A DNA stretch of 64,000 nucleotides, taken from NCBI GenBank assembly GCA_023436775.1, contig JAEZHW010000006.1:1-64000 (forward strand), written 5' to 3'. Positions within the stretch are counted from its first letter, which is position 1. Every line of letters begins with the position of its first letter. Of this stretch, positions 8,052-16,169 are shown one piece after another. The translations under genes and the position numbers were made by a program. The DNA is from Actinomycetes bacterium (GTDB taxonomy: Bacteria > Actinomycetota > Actinomycetes > Actinomycetales > Microbacteriaceae). The notes beneath the pieces are model-generated. The model had not been told where the DNA came from, did no database searches, and saw only the letters and a program-made list of their open reading frames with translations.

Positions 8052-8795
8052 ATGGCAAAGAAGCAGACCATCCTCGGTCGCATCGGCCAGCTCATTAAGG
8101 CCAACGTGAACGCGCTGATCGACTCCGCGGAAGACCCGCAGAAGATGATCGACCAGCTGATTCGCGACTACACCAACAGCATCATCGAGGCTGAAGAGGC
8201 CGTTGCCACCACCATTGGCAACCTGCGTCTGCTCGAAGAGGACCACAAGGAAGACGTCGCGGCCGCGGCCGAGTGGGGTCGCAAGGCCCTCGCCGCCAGC
8301 CAGCGCGCCGACCAGGTCCGCGCCGCCGGCGACGCCGCCGAGGCCGACCGTTTCGACAACCTGGCCAAGGTCGCGCTGAGCCGCCAGCTGCAGCACGAGA
8401 ACGAGGCCAAGGCCGCTGAGCCGAGCATCGCCAGCCAGACCGAGGTCGTCGAGAAGCTGAAGAGCGGCCTGCAGGGCATGAAGCTCAAGCTGGAGGAACT
8501 GAAGTCGAAGCGTGACTCGCTCGTCGCCCGCGCCAAGACCGCCGAGGCGCAGGCCAAGGTGCAGGACGCCATCAAGAGCATCGACGTGCTCGACCCGACC
8601 AGCGACCTCGGCCGCTTCGAGGAGAAGATCCGTCGCGAAGAGGCGAAGGTGCGCGGCCAGGAAGAACTGATGGCCTCCAGCCTGGACGCTCAGTTCGAGA
8701 GCCTCGAGGACCTCGGTGAACTCAGCGAGGTCGAGATCCGTTTGCAGGCCCTCAAGGCCGGCAACGCTCCGTCGGCCATCACCGACGGCCAGTAG
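8052..8795 (+). CDS. pspA: PspA/IM30 (phage shock protein A) family protein
   Basis: 247 residues, almost entirely charged helix. The N-terminus (I-L-G-R-I-G-Q-L-I-K-A-N-V-N-A-L-I-D-S-A) and the E-D-P-x-K-M-I-D-Q-L motif are characteristic of PspA/IM30/Vipp1 proteins, which assemble on the inner membrane face as ESCRT-III-like polymers to protect membrane integrity. A long central coiled coil follows. A GAAGGG site precedes the start. It lies 72 nt after the TPM-domain gene and is followed by a strong terminator. Confidence 0.93.
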   Translation: MAKKQTILGRIGQLIKANVNALIDSAEDPQKMIDQLIRDYTNSIIEAEEAVATTIGNLRLLEEDHKEDVAAAAEWGRKALAASQRADQVRAAGDAAEADRFDNLAKVALSRQLQHENEAKAAEPSIASQTEVVEKLKSGLQGMKLKLEELKSKRDSLVARAKTAEAQAKVQDAIKSIDVLDPTSDLGRFEEKIRREEAKVRGQEELMASSLDAQFESLEDLGELSEVEIRLQALKAGNAPSAITDGQ

Positions 8796-8814
8796 GCATC
8801 ACACGCAGGTGCGG

Positions 8815-8832
8815 GGCGGCTTCGGCCGCCCA
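8815..8832 (+). terminator. Hairpin with TTCG tetraloop after pspA
   Basis: GGGCGGC-TTCG-GCCGCCC: a perfect 7-bp GC stem with the very stable UUCG tetraloop, 20 nt after the pspA stop. Confidence 0.8.
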
Positions 8833-8893
8833 GCACTGCTATTTCCGGCCTATCCTGGATGCACCATTCCCCACATCCCGGAGGCACCATCAC

Positions 8894-9688
8894 ATGTCCG
8901 AAGCCGAATACCAGCGCATCACTCTGGAGCGGCGCGGCCATGTGCTGCTGATCGGGTTCAACCGGCCCGAGAAGCGCAACGCTGCCGACCGGCTGCTCTT
9001 GCGCGAACTCTGCCTGGCCTACGCGGAACTGGAGCGCGATCCCGAGGCGCGCGTTGGCCTGGTACACGCCCACGGGGACCACTTCACCGGCGGCCTGGAC
9101 CTTGCCGACATCGGTCCCGCGATCGGGTCGGAAGGTTTCGATCTTGTCCCCGAGGGCGGCCTTGATCCGTGGCGGGTTCAGGGCGCGGGAACGACGAAGC
9201 CCGTCGTCGTCGCAGTGCAGGGCATTTGCCTCACGCTCGGAATCGAGCTGATCCTCGCCGCAGAGGTGGCCATCGCCGACGAGACCGCGTCCTTCTCGCA
9301 ACTCGAAGTCAGCCGCGCCATCCTGCCCTTCGGCGGCGCCACGTTGCGACTGCCGGACCGAATCGGCTGGGGGGACGCGATGCGTTGGATGCTCACCGGC
9401 GACTTCTTCCCCGCCGCCGAGGCGCTGCGCGTCGGCCTGGTGCAGGAGGTCGTCCCAGCCGGCGAACACCTGAACCGCGCGCTCGAGATTGCGGAGCGTA
9501 TCGCCGCGCAGGCCCCGCTCGCGGTGCAGGCGACCCTCGCCAACGCCCGCGTAGCGCGCTGGCAGGGACACCCGGCGGCTGCCGCGCAGTTGCAACCGGA
9601 ACTGGTCCGCCTGCTCAGCACTGAGGACGCCCGGATCGGTATGCAGAGCTTCCTGGATCGCTCGACGCCGAACTACGTGGGGCGCTAG
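8894..9688 (+). CDS. Enoyl-CoA hydratase/isomerase (crotonase) family protein
   Basis: 264 residues. Crotonase fold: F-N-R-P-E-K-R-N-A at the start, H-G-D-H-F-T-G-G-L-D-L as the CoA/oxyanion region, then G-I-C-L-T-L-G-I-E-L with the second oxyanion-hole backbone. The position normally holding the catalytic Glu of hydratases reads I-L-A-A-E-V-A-I-A followed by S-x-L-E. A GGAGG site lies before ATG 8894. Substrate is not determinable; no other fatty-acid genes are adjacent. The downstream small HExxH gene begins 2 nt after the stop, so the two are an operon. Confidence 0.87.
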   Translation: MSEAEYQRITLERRGHVLLIGFNRPEKRNAADRLLLRELCLAYAELERDPEARVGLVHAHGDHFTGGLDLADIGPAIGSEGFDLVPEGGLDPWRVQGAGTTKPVVVAVQGICLTLGIELILAAEVAIADETASFSQLEVSRAILPFGGATLRLPDRIGWGDAMRWMLTGDFFPAAEALRVGLVQEVVPAGEHLNRALEIAERIAAQAPLAVQATLANARVARWQGHPAAAAQLQPELVRLLSTEDARIGMQSFLDRSTPNYVGR

Positions 9689-9690
9689 CC

Positions 9691-10122
9691 ATGCCGCGCC
9701 GGAGTCTGCTGGCGGGTCTGGTCGAGGTCGGCCGGCACATCCCTGGACTCCGCGCGATCGTGCTGTCCCGGCCGGTCGCACGCACCGGATATTGGGTCGC
9801 CTCGAGCCTCGGGCTGGCCTGGGGCGCGCTGCTCAGTGGCTTTCACCTGACGAAGCGCGAGGGTGTGTGGGTGGCGCACCGGCTACCGAAGTGGGCGTAC
9901 GGCCGTGGCGGCACCATGGTTGGTGGCGTCTTTCTCACCACCGACCTGCTGCGGCCGTCGGTGCTGCGGCACGAAGCGATCCACCGGGAACAGTGGAAGC
10001 GCTACGGCCTGGCGTTCCCGATCCTCTACTTCGCCGCCGGTTTGGACCCGCGACAGAACCGCTTCGAAATCGAGGCGGGGCTCGAAGACGGTGGTTACCT
10101 TCCCTCACGTCACCCCCGCTAG
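9691..10122 (+). CDS. Small protein with HExxH metal-binding motif
   Basis: 143 residues. Visible: H-E-A-I-H at about 108-112 followed by R-E-Q-W, and downstream N-R-F-E-I-E-A-G. The HExxH pair plus a later Glu is the layout of zincin-type metallopeptidases, but the protein is short and may not be a protease. A hydrophobic stretch lies near residues 30-50. It starts 2 nt after the crotonase stop. Family members are often named vaguely in databases; I would call it a putative metal-binding protein of unknown role. Confidence 0.68.
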   Translation: MPRRSLLAGLVEVGRHIPGLRAIVLSRPVARTGYWVASSLGLAWGALLSGFHLTKREGVWVAHRLPKWAYGRGGTMVGGVFLTTDLLRPSVLRHEAIHREQWKRYGLAFPILYFAAGLDPRQNRFEIEAGLEDGGYLPSRHPR

Positions 10123-10222
10123 AACTGCGCCAGCGGACGCACCCACCCGCACGGGTCGATTCACAGTGTTGAGGAACATTACGATTCCGTGACGACCCCC
10201 TTCTCCAGGAAATCCTCGCCAG

Positions 10223-10228
10223 TACGAT
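10223..10228 (+). promoter_or_regulatory. -10 hexamer TACGAT, leaderless layout
   Basis: TACGAT ends 7 nt before ATG 10236. An in-frame ATG at 10227 overlaps the hexamer and is therefore the less likely start. Confidence 0.45.
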
Positions 10229-10235
10229 GGGTGAT

Positions 10236-10886
10236 ATGCGCTCTCGATTCCTTGGCAATGACGTTGCTTCGCGTCGCCGTTCCGCGGCCATTCTGGCCAC
10301 CATCGCATCGACCGCGCTGCTGGCGGCTTGTGCCAGCACGCCGGAACCCGAGCCGACCACCGATCCGGTCCAACCGGTCCCGACAGAGACGGCTGCCCCG
10401 ACTCCGAGCGGCCCGGTCGATCTGATCGTCCCGAAGGTGTGTGAAGCGGCGTTCTCCATCGATCAAGAGGACGGCTTCTATGACAAGGGCCTAGTCCTCA
10501 ACCCCGACTTCCTGGCAAACCCGGACACTCCGGTCGTGCCCGAGGAGATCCGCAGCACCGTCGAGTCCTGGAACCCGTTGGTGTGCACCTGGACGCTGCC
10601 GATGGCCTCGGACTACGCCATCGTGGTGAGTTTCGCCAAGGTCGACGAAGCGTCGACCCGTGGCGCAATCATCACGCTGGAAGACCTCGGCTTCGCCCGC
10701 AGTGACGCCTTCGACGGCACGCGCCTGACCTTGAACGTTTTTGCCGACCAGGACGAGGCAGGATTCCCCTCCAGCGACGCACATTACTTCGGTCGCGGCA
10801 TCTGGGTTGGCGTCTACTCGGGTGAACCGAACGAAGCCCAGGCCGTCCTCAACGACACCATCCAGTACCTCATCGACGAAAGCTAA
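10236..10886 (+). CDS. Lipoprotein of unknown function
   Basis: About 216 residues. Twin-Arg-like basic n-region (S-R-R-R-S), hydrophobic core, and lipobox L-L-A-A-C with the lipidated Cys at residue 32. A Pro/Thr/Glu-rich linker follows, then a ~150-residue domain with two Cys (V-C-E-A and L-V-C-T-W), probably a disulfide. I do not recognise the domain. No operon partners: a terminator follows and the next gene is convergent. Start chosen from the -10 hexamer spacing; ATG 10227 would add three residues. Confidence 0.8.
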   Translation: MRSRFLGNDVASRRRSAAILATIASTALLAACASTPEPEPTTDPVQPVPTETAAPTPSGPVDLIVPKVCEAAFSIDQEDGFYDKGLVLNPDFLANPDTPVVPEEIRSTVESWNPLVCTWTLPMASDYAIVVSFAKVDEASTRGAIITLEDLGFARSDAFDGTRLTLNVFADQDEAGFPSSDAHYFGRGIWVGVYSGEPNEAQAVLNDTIQYLIDES

Positions 10887-10903
10887 TGACTCCGTCACAC
10901 GTC

Positions 10904-10934
10904 CTGGGGCGTTCGCCTTGTGGCGGCGCCCCAG
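10904..10934. terminator. Hairpin between convergent lipoprotein and acetyltransferase genes
   Basis: CTGGGGCG at 10904-10911 pairs with CGCCCCAG at 10927-10934; the loop contains a further GCC/GGC pairing. Confidence 0.7.
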
Positions 10935-10982
10935 TGTCGTTTCCAGGGGCAACGCCCAAGGCCAGGCTTCGGCGAGGTGCGC

Positions 10983-11576
10983 TTACCTCCGGCCTGGTTT
11001 CGGCAGTCGCTTGCGCAGCAGTACGGTGCCCAGCCACCGTCCGAAGTCACGGCCGACGCGGCCCATGCGGCCAGACTCCACGAAACCGAGTCGCTGATGC
11101 AGCGCGATCGATGCCTCGGCGCCTTGGTCCACGATCACTGCGATCACCTCACGGATGTTGGCCGCAATGCACGCCTCCAGCAGCGCCTCCAGCAGCGCTT
11201 TACCGAGTCCTCGACCGGTCGCGGCCGGGCTGAGATAGATCGCGTTCTCCACCGCCATCTTGGGGTTCCCGCGCTGCCGCCACGGCCAGACATAGGCAAA
11301 TCCCAACACGACCCCGGCGGGCGAGACGGCGACGAGGAACGGCAGCCCCATGCGATCGGCGGCGCTGAGTCGATCGCGCCAGTACGCCAATGACTTCGTT
11401 GCCTCATCGAGGGTGACGACGGTGTTGCGCACGTAGTGGTTGTAGAGATCCGTAATCCCGCCCAGATCCGCGGTGTCCGCAGGTCGAATCTCGTAGCTGA
11501 AGGTGACCGGTTTCGGTTTGGGACGCAGGTGTGCGGGGAGGACCCGGCGGCTCGTCTCGTACTCCTCCTCCAGCAT
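10983..11576 (-). CDS. Phosphinothricin-type GNAT N-acetyltransferase
   Basis: About 197 residues. After a basic N-terminal tail, the domain starts Y-E-I-R-P-A-D-T-A-D and contains I-T-D-L-Y-N-H-Y-V, the V-x-G-F-A-Y-V-W-P-W segment, Y-L-S-P-A-A-T-G-R-G-L-G-K-A-L-L (acetyl-CoA loop) and H-Q-R-L-G-F. This is the Pat/YncA (MnaT) layout; such proteins acetylate phosphinothricin-like compounds or amino acids such as methionine derivatives. Start at 11576; the frame is open further upstream but overlaps ung. Its ATG is 4 nt after the ung stop, so both share a transcript. Confidence 0.85.
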   Translation of the reverse strand: MLEEEYETSRRVLPAHLRPKPKPVTFSYEIRPADTADLGGITDLYNHYVRNTVVTLDEATKSLAYWRDRLSAADRMGLPFLVAVSPAGVVLGFAYVWPWRQRGNPKMAVENAIYLSPAATGRGLGKALLEALLEACIAANIREVIAVIVDQGAEASIALHQRLGFVESGRMGRVGRDFGRWLGTVLLRKRLPKPGRR

Positions 11577-11580
11577 GGTC

Positions 11581-12246
11581 TCAGTGTACGCGCCAGTCGA
11601 TCGGCGTCGACCCCTGTGCTTCCAGTGCCTGATTGACGGCACTGAAGGGCTGAGAGCCAAAGAACCCGCGCGAGGCCGACAGCGGACTGGGATGCGCCGA
11701 CTGGATCGTCGGCACGCCAGAGAGTAGCGGCGCCACCGCTGCGGCATCATTCCCCCACAGCACTGCCACCAGCGGTCCGCCACGCGCCGCGAGTGCCCGA
11801 ATCGCGGCGTCTGTGATGCGCTCCCACCCCTGACGCCGGTGCGACCCAGCCTGTCCGGACCGAACCGTGAGGACTCGGTTCAGCAGCAGCACCCCGGCGT
11901 CGGCCCAGGCCGAGAGGTCGCCGTGTGCTGGGGGCGCGATGCCGAGGTCGTCACAGAGCTCCCGGTAGATGTTCTGCAGGCTCCGCGGCAATGGCCGGAC
12001 ATCCTCGGCCACCGCAAAGCTGAGTCCGATGGCATGGCCCGGTGTCGGATAGGGATCCTGGCCGACGAGAACGACGCGGACGTCCTGCAGCGGACGTTCG
12101 AAGGCGCGCAGAATCTGGTGCTGCGCCGGGAAGACGTCCACCGGCTCGCGTGCGGCGAAGCGCAGCATGGCGAGCGCCTCATCGCGCGCTGGCGCCAAGG
12201 CCTGCGCCCAGCCCGGATCGATGCGATCCCACAGTTCCTGCACCAC
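11581..12246 (-). CDS. ung: Uracil-DNA glycosylase, family 1
   Basis: About 221 residues. Removes uracil from DNA in base excision repair. Catalytic water-activating motif G-Q-D-P-Y-P followed by T-P-G-H-A-I-G-L-S-F, the L-L-L-N-R-V-L-T-V-R block, and the leucine/serine loop H-P-S-P-L-S-A-S-R-G-F-F-G. Length fits family 1. No ATG is available at the right place; a GTG at 12246 (or the adjacent GTG at 12243), giving V-V-Q-E-L-W, is the likely start, with a weak ribosome site. An acetyltransferase gene follows 4 nt downstream. Confidence 0.92.
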   Translation of the reverse strand: MVQELWDRIDPGWAQALAPARDEALAMLRFAAREPVDVFPAQHQILRAFERPLQDVRVVLVGQDPYPTPGHAIGLSFAVAEDVRPLPRSLQNIYRELCDDLGIAPPAHGDLSAWADAGVLLLNRVLTVRSGQAGSHRRQGWERITDAAIRALAARGGPLVAVLWGNDAAAVAPLLSGVPTIQSAHPSPLSASRGFFGSQPFSAVNQALEAQGSTPIDWRVH

Positions 12247-12327
12247 ACCGGCAAGGCTACCGTGCCGCCGACGCCAGCCCGAGTTACCTCGTGTGTCATC
12301 GAGTTTGCTGGCGTTCGGATCGCGACT

Positions 12328-12369
12328 TAGCCTGAACTGGATGCCGCACTCTGCACCCGCATAGCGGCA
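12328..12369 (+). promoter_or_regulatory. metY promoter and 5' leader hairpin
   Basis: A -10-like TAGCCT at 12328-12333 precedes a leader with TGCCGC at 12342-12347 pairing with GCGGCA at 12364-12369, then AAGGAG before metY. A methionine-responsive element is possible, but I cannot match a known SAM riboswitch class. Confidence 0.3.
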
Positions 12370-12394
12370 CGTCTGATCAGCAAGGAGCAGTTCG

Positions 12395-13702
12395 ATGACC
12401 GGTGCATGGCGGTTCGAGACCAAGCAGATTCACAGTGGCGCTCAGCCCGACCCGACGACGAACTCGCGCGCGACTCCGATCTACCAGACGACCTCCTACG
12501 TCTTCAACGACGCAGACCACGCCAAGAACTTGTTCGCCCTCGCCGAGTTCGGCAACATCTACACCCGCATCACGAACCCGACCACGGACGTGTTCGAGCA
12601 GCGACTGGCCGCCCTCGAAGGCGGCACCGGTGCCCTCGCCCTCGCCTCGGGCCAGGCCGCCGAGACCTTCGCTGTGCTGAACATCGCCGGCGCTGGCGAT
12701 CACATCGTGGCCAGCTCCTCGATCTACGGCGGCACCTACAACCTGTTCCGCTACACCCTCACGAAGCTCGGCATTGAGACCACCTTCGTCGAGGACCAGG
12801 ACGACACCCAGGAATGGCTGCGCGCCATCCGACCCAACACCAAGCTGTTCTTCGCCGAGACCATCGGCAACCCGAAGGTCAACGTGCTGGACATCGCCAA
12901 GGTGGCGGACATTGCGCACGCGCACGGCCTGCCGCTGATCGTCGACAACACGATCGGCACGCCCTACCTCGTGCGTCCGATTGAGCACGGCGCCGACATC
13001 GTGCTGCACTCGGCTACGAAGTTCATCGGTGGTCACGGCACGGTGCTCGGCGGTGTCATCGTCGACGGTGGCACCTTCCCCTGGTCGCAGCACCAGGACA
13101 AGTTCCCGGCCCTGACCGAGCCGGACCCCAGCTACCACGGCATCAGCTACACCCAGTCGCTGGGTGACGGCCTGGCGTACATCATCAAGGCTCGGGTGCA
13201 GTTGCTGCGTGACCTGGGCGCCTCGGTGGCTCCGGCGAGCGCCTGGCAGCTCATTCAGGGCGCTGAAACGCTCAGCCTTCGGATGGAACGCCACGTGCAG
13301 AACGCGCAGGCACTGGCCGAGTGGCTGGAACAGCACGACTTCGTTGCTTCGGTGAACTACGCGGGTCTGCCCTCGAGCCCCTGGTATGACGTCGCGCAGC
13401 GCTACCTGCCGAACGGCGCCGGTGCCGTACTCTCCTTCGAACTGAAGGGCGGCGTGGCCGCCGGCCGCGCACTCGTGGACTCGCTGCAGCTGTTTAGCCA
13501 CCTGGCCAACATCGGTGACGTCCGCTCGCTGGTGATTCACCCGGCCTCGACCACGCACTCGCAGCTCTCCCCCGAGGAGCAGCTCACCGCGGGCGTCACG
13601 CCGGGTCTGGTTCGCCTCTCGGTCGGTCTCGAGCACATCGACGACCTCAAGGCGGACCTGGAGCAGGGCCTGCAGGCAGCGCGCAAGGCGAACGCAGGAT
13701 AA
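12395..13702 (+). CDS. metY: O-acetylhomoserine aminocarboxypropyltransferase (sulfhydrylase)
   Basis: 435 residues. PLP-dependent enzyme converting O-acetylhomoserine and sulfide to homocysteine. Features: F-E-T-K-Q-I-H-S-G-A, Y-Q-T-T-S-Y-V-F, the Y-T-R-I-T-N-P-T substrate region, A-L-A-S-G-Q-A-A, V-D-N-T-I-G-T-P, and the Schiff-base lysine in H-S-A-T-K-F-I-G-G-H-G. The ~430-residue length and the Asn-rich early loop place it with MetY rather than MetB/MetC. AAGGAG precedes the start. The next gene, metX, makes its substrate. Confidence 0.95.
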   Translation: MTGAWRFETKQIHSGAQPDPTTNSRATPIYQTTSYVFNDADHAKNLFALAEFGNIYTRITNPTTDVFEQRLAALEGGTGALALASGQAAETFAVLNIAGAGDHIVASSSIYGGTYNLFRYTLTKLGIETTFVEDQDDTQEWLRAIRPNTKLFFAETIGNPKVNVLDIAKVADIAHAHGLPLIVDNTIGTPYLVRPIEHGADIVLHSATKFIGGHGTVLGGVIVDGGTFPWSQHQDKFPALTEPDPSYHGISYTQSLGDGLAYIIKARVQLLRDLGASVAPASAWQLIQGAETLSLRMERHVQNAQALAEWLEQHDFVASVNYAGLPSSPWYDVAQRYLPNGAGAVLSFELKGGVAAGRALVDSLQLFSHLANIGDVRSLVIHPASTTHSQLSPEEQLTAGVTPGLVRLSVGLEHIDDLKADLEQGLQAARKANAG

Positions 13703-13779
13703 GGCATCGCACGCCCCTCGGCGCGCCGAGCACGGTGCGGACGTAACACTCTGCGTTCGCCTGCGATACTGGCAGGACG

Positions 13780-14985
13780 ATGGACTGGCAGACACCTGAG
13801 GACACGGTTCCCTCCGCGTTCGTGACGGAGGCGATCCGTCGTCAGGTCATCGGCAAGCCCCCGGCCAGCGGTGCCTGGCGCGAGGGGGATCCGGTCGGTG
13901 ACCGCAAGTTCGCCTCGCTCGGCCAGATTTACCTCGAAAGCGGCACCAGCCTGCCCGGCGTGAAGATCGCCTACGAGACCTTCGGGGAACTCAACGAGGC
14001 GCATGACAACGCCATTTTGATCGCACACGCCCTCACCGGCGACAGCCACGTTCGCGGCTCCAGCGGCCCCGGCCACGTCACGGACGGCTGGTGGCAGGAC
14101 GTCGTAGGCCCTGGCCTCGCGATCGATACCGACCGCTGGTTCGTGGTGGTGCCGAACATGCTGGGCGGCTGCCAGGGGACAACCGGGCCTGCCTCGCTGG
14201 CACCGGACCATCGGGAATGGGCCTCGCGCTTCCCGTTCATCACCGTGCGCGACCAGGTGGGCGTCCAGGCGCAACTGGCTGACCTACTCGGCATCGAGCG
14301 CTGGTATGCGGTGATCGGTGGCTCCATGGGTGGCATGCAGTCCCTGGAATGGGGTGTGAGCTATCCGGATCGGGTCGCCCGCCTCGCCGTGATTGCCGCG
14401 CCCGCATCGACCAGTGCCGACCAGATGGCGCTCAATTCGGTGCAGATCGAGGCGATCCGCATCGACCCCGGATTCCAGAATGGCTTTTACTACGACGCAC
14501 CGGCGGGCGATGGGCCGCATCGCGGCTTGGCGTTGGCGCGCCGGATGGCCTTGCTGAACTACCGCAGTTCTCACGAGCTCAACGACCGCTTCCAGCGCAG
14601 CTGGCAGTCGGACGTGTCGCCGCTCGGGCACGGCGGCGTGTACGCGGTCGAGTCCTATCTGGACTTCCACGGCAACAAGTTCACGCGACGCTTCGACGCG
14701 AACAGTTACATCACTCTGGTGAACGCCATGAACTCCCATGACGTGGGTCGCGGTCGCGGCGGGATTGAGGCGGCACTGCAGGCGCTCACCATGCCGACGC
14801 TGGTGCTCGCGATCGATAGCGACCGCCTGTTCCCGGTGGAAGACCAGGAGCGGATTGCCGCTGGCGCGCCAGGGAACCTCACTGGTACGGCGCCGGCACT
14901 GATCCATTCCGAGTTCGGCCACGACGGCTTCTTGATCGAGAGCGACGCGGTCAGCGCACACCTGCGTTCCCTGCTGGCGGCGTAA
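13780..14985 (+). CDS. metX: Homoserine O-acetyltransferase
   Basis: 401 residues, alpha/beta hydrolase fold. Transfers acetyl from acetyl-CoA to homoserine, supplying metY upstream. Catalytic Ser in G-G-S-M-G-G-M-Q, Asp in I-D-S-D-R-L-F-P, His in G-H-D-G-F-L-I-E. Also present: A-H-A-L-T-G-D-S-H and N-M-L-G-G-C-Q-G-T-T-G-P (oxyanion/substrate region). The 77-nt gap from metY has a palindrome at 13717-13730 but no convincing terminator. The stop overlaps the next gene's ATG (TAATG), so the kinase genes may be read from the met transcript. Confidence 0.95.
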   Translation: MDWQTPEDTVPSAFVTEAIRRQVIGKPPASGAWREGDPVGDRKFASLGQIYLESGTSLPGVKIAYETFGELNEAHDNAILIAHALTGDSHVRGSSGPGHVTDGWWQDVVGPGLAIDTDRWFVVVPNMLGGCQGTTGPASLAPDHREWASRFPFITVRDQVGVQAQLADLLGIERWYAVIGGSMGGMQSLEWGVSYPDRVARLAVIAAPASTSADQMALNSVQIEAIRIDPGFQNGFYYDAPAGDGPHRGLALARRMALLNYRSSHELNDRFQRSWQSDVSPLGHGGVYAVESYLDFHGNKFTRRFDANSYITLVNAMNSHDVGRGRGGIEAALQALTMPTLVLAIDSDRLFPVEDQERIAAGAPGNLTGTAPALIHSEFGHDGFLIESDAVSAHLRSLLAA

Positions 14986-16169
14986 TGTCGCGCGCGGCAG
15001 TCATGCGCGAGCGCGGCAACTTGCTGCGCCACACCTCCAGCACCGTCGGCTTGCTCGGTCTGTTCTTCGCCTTCTTTGCCGCACCGCTGGCGGATGCGCC
15101 GTCCCCGGATGCGCCCGACCGCGGCGTCACCGCGGTCGCGCTCGCCTATGGTTTCCACGCGCTCACCCTGCTGCTGGCGGCAGTGTTGAAGACCGCCTGG
15201 CCGAGCATCGCCTCGGTCGGCTTCGGAGTGGCCGCGCTCTGGGCCCTGGCCGGCGATCGCGTGCTGACCGCGGACGGGCAGCTGACCTCGTGGGCGATTC
15301 CTGCTGCCCTGCTGCTGACCACCTCGATTCCGGCGGCCGCACCAGCACTGCTGGCAAAGCAGAACACCCGCCCCTGGGTGGTGGCCCTCTGCGTGTTGGC
15401 AACGGGCACGCCACTGACTATTGCTGGTTTCGCGGCAATTCCGCTGGCTGGCGCCTCGGCCTTGGGCTGGCTGATCATGGTGGGGCTCGGTGCCTGGCTG
15501 CTGCAGAGTTTCCCTCGAACCGCTGCTGCGGTGGCAGAGATTGGTCGCGCCCACGAGGCGGAGCGCCGCGCCAGCGAACTGGAGACGCAGCGCCGTCAAG
15601 GCGCCCGCCTGCTGCACGACACGGTGCTCGCGACCTTGACGCTGCTGGCCCACTCGGGCGTTGGCGTGCCCGAAGAGTCGCTGCGCGCCCAGGCCCGCAG
15701 TGACGCACAACTGTTGCGACAGCTGCGGGAGGGATGGCTCCAACCACAGGCTGCCCCTGGCGAAAAGGGCCCCGACGACGGCAACGAGGCCTCCCTCGGT
15801 GCACGGATCCAGGAACTGATTACACGCTTCGAGAAGCTCGGCTTGACCGTGACACTCGTCGGCGACGAGCAGCCCAGCGCCAGTCGCGCCTCGGAGGATG
15901 CCTTCATGCTCGCGCTCAACGAGAGTCTCGAGAATGTGCGCCGCCATTCGCAGGTCGATGAGGCGACCCTGACCTTGAAGCAGGATGAACACGTGATCCG
16001 AGCCTTGGTCTCGGATTCCGGGGTCGGCTTCCACCTCGACCATGTCGAATCCGACCACCTCGGCGTGAAGGAATCCATGCAGGCCCGACTGCAGGAGATT
16101 GGCGGGAACGCGCGACTCTTCTCAGCACCGGGTTCTGGGACCACGGTGGTGCTGGAGGTGCCCCGATGA
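14985..16169 (+). CDS. Membrane sensor histidine kinase, NarL/DesK-type
   Basis: 394 residues. About five or six membrane helices to residue ~175, then a coiled linker and a DHp domain with the phospho-acceptor His-211 in R-L-L-H-D-T-V-L-A-T-L (HisKA_3-like). The HATPase domain has an N box N-E-S-L-E-N-V-R-R-H-S and G1 box D-S-G-V-G-F, then G-S-G-T-T-V near the end. The conserved residues needed for catalysis are present. Translation is coupled to metX (TAATG) and to the next gene (ATGA). The signal is unknown. Confidence 0.87.
   Translation: MSRAAVMRERGNLLRHTSSTVGLLGLFFAFFAAPLADAPSPDAPDRGVTAVALAYGFHALTLLLAAVLKTAWPSIASVGFGVAALWALAGDRVLTADGQLTSWAIPAALLLTTSIPAAAPALLAKQNTRPWVVALCVLATGTPLTIAGFAAIPLAGASALGWLIMVGLGAWLLQSFPRTAAAVAEIGRAHEAERRASELETQRRQGARLLHDTVLATLTLLAHSGVGVPEESLRAQARSDAQLLRQLREGWLQPQAAPGEKGPDDGNEASLGARIQELITRFEKLGLTVTLVGDEQPSASRASEDAFMLALNESLENVRRHSQVDEATLTLKQDEHVIRALVSDSGVGFHLDHVESDHLGVKESMQARLQEIGGNARLFSAPGSGTTVVLEVPR

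Noticed and set aside
13717..13730. Palindrome CTCGGCG/CGCCGAG after metY
   Set aside because: Self-complementary with no loop; not a convincing terminator, so metY-metX may be one transcript.
12377..13795. 472-codon frame antisense to metY
   Set aside because: Shadow of a highly conserved enzyme; low-complexity His/Arg/Gly/Val translation.
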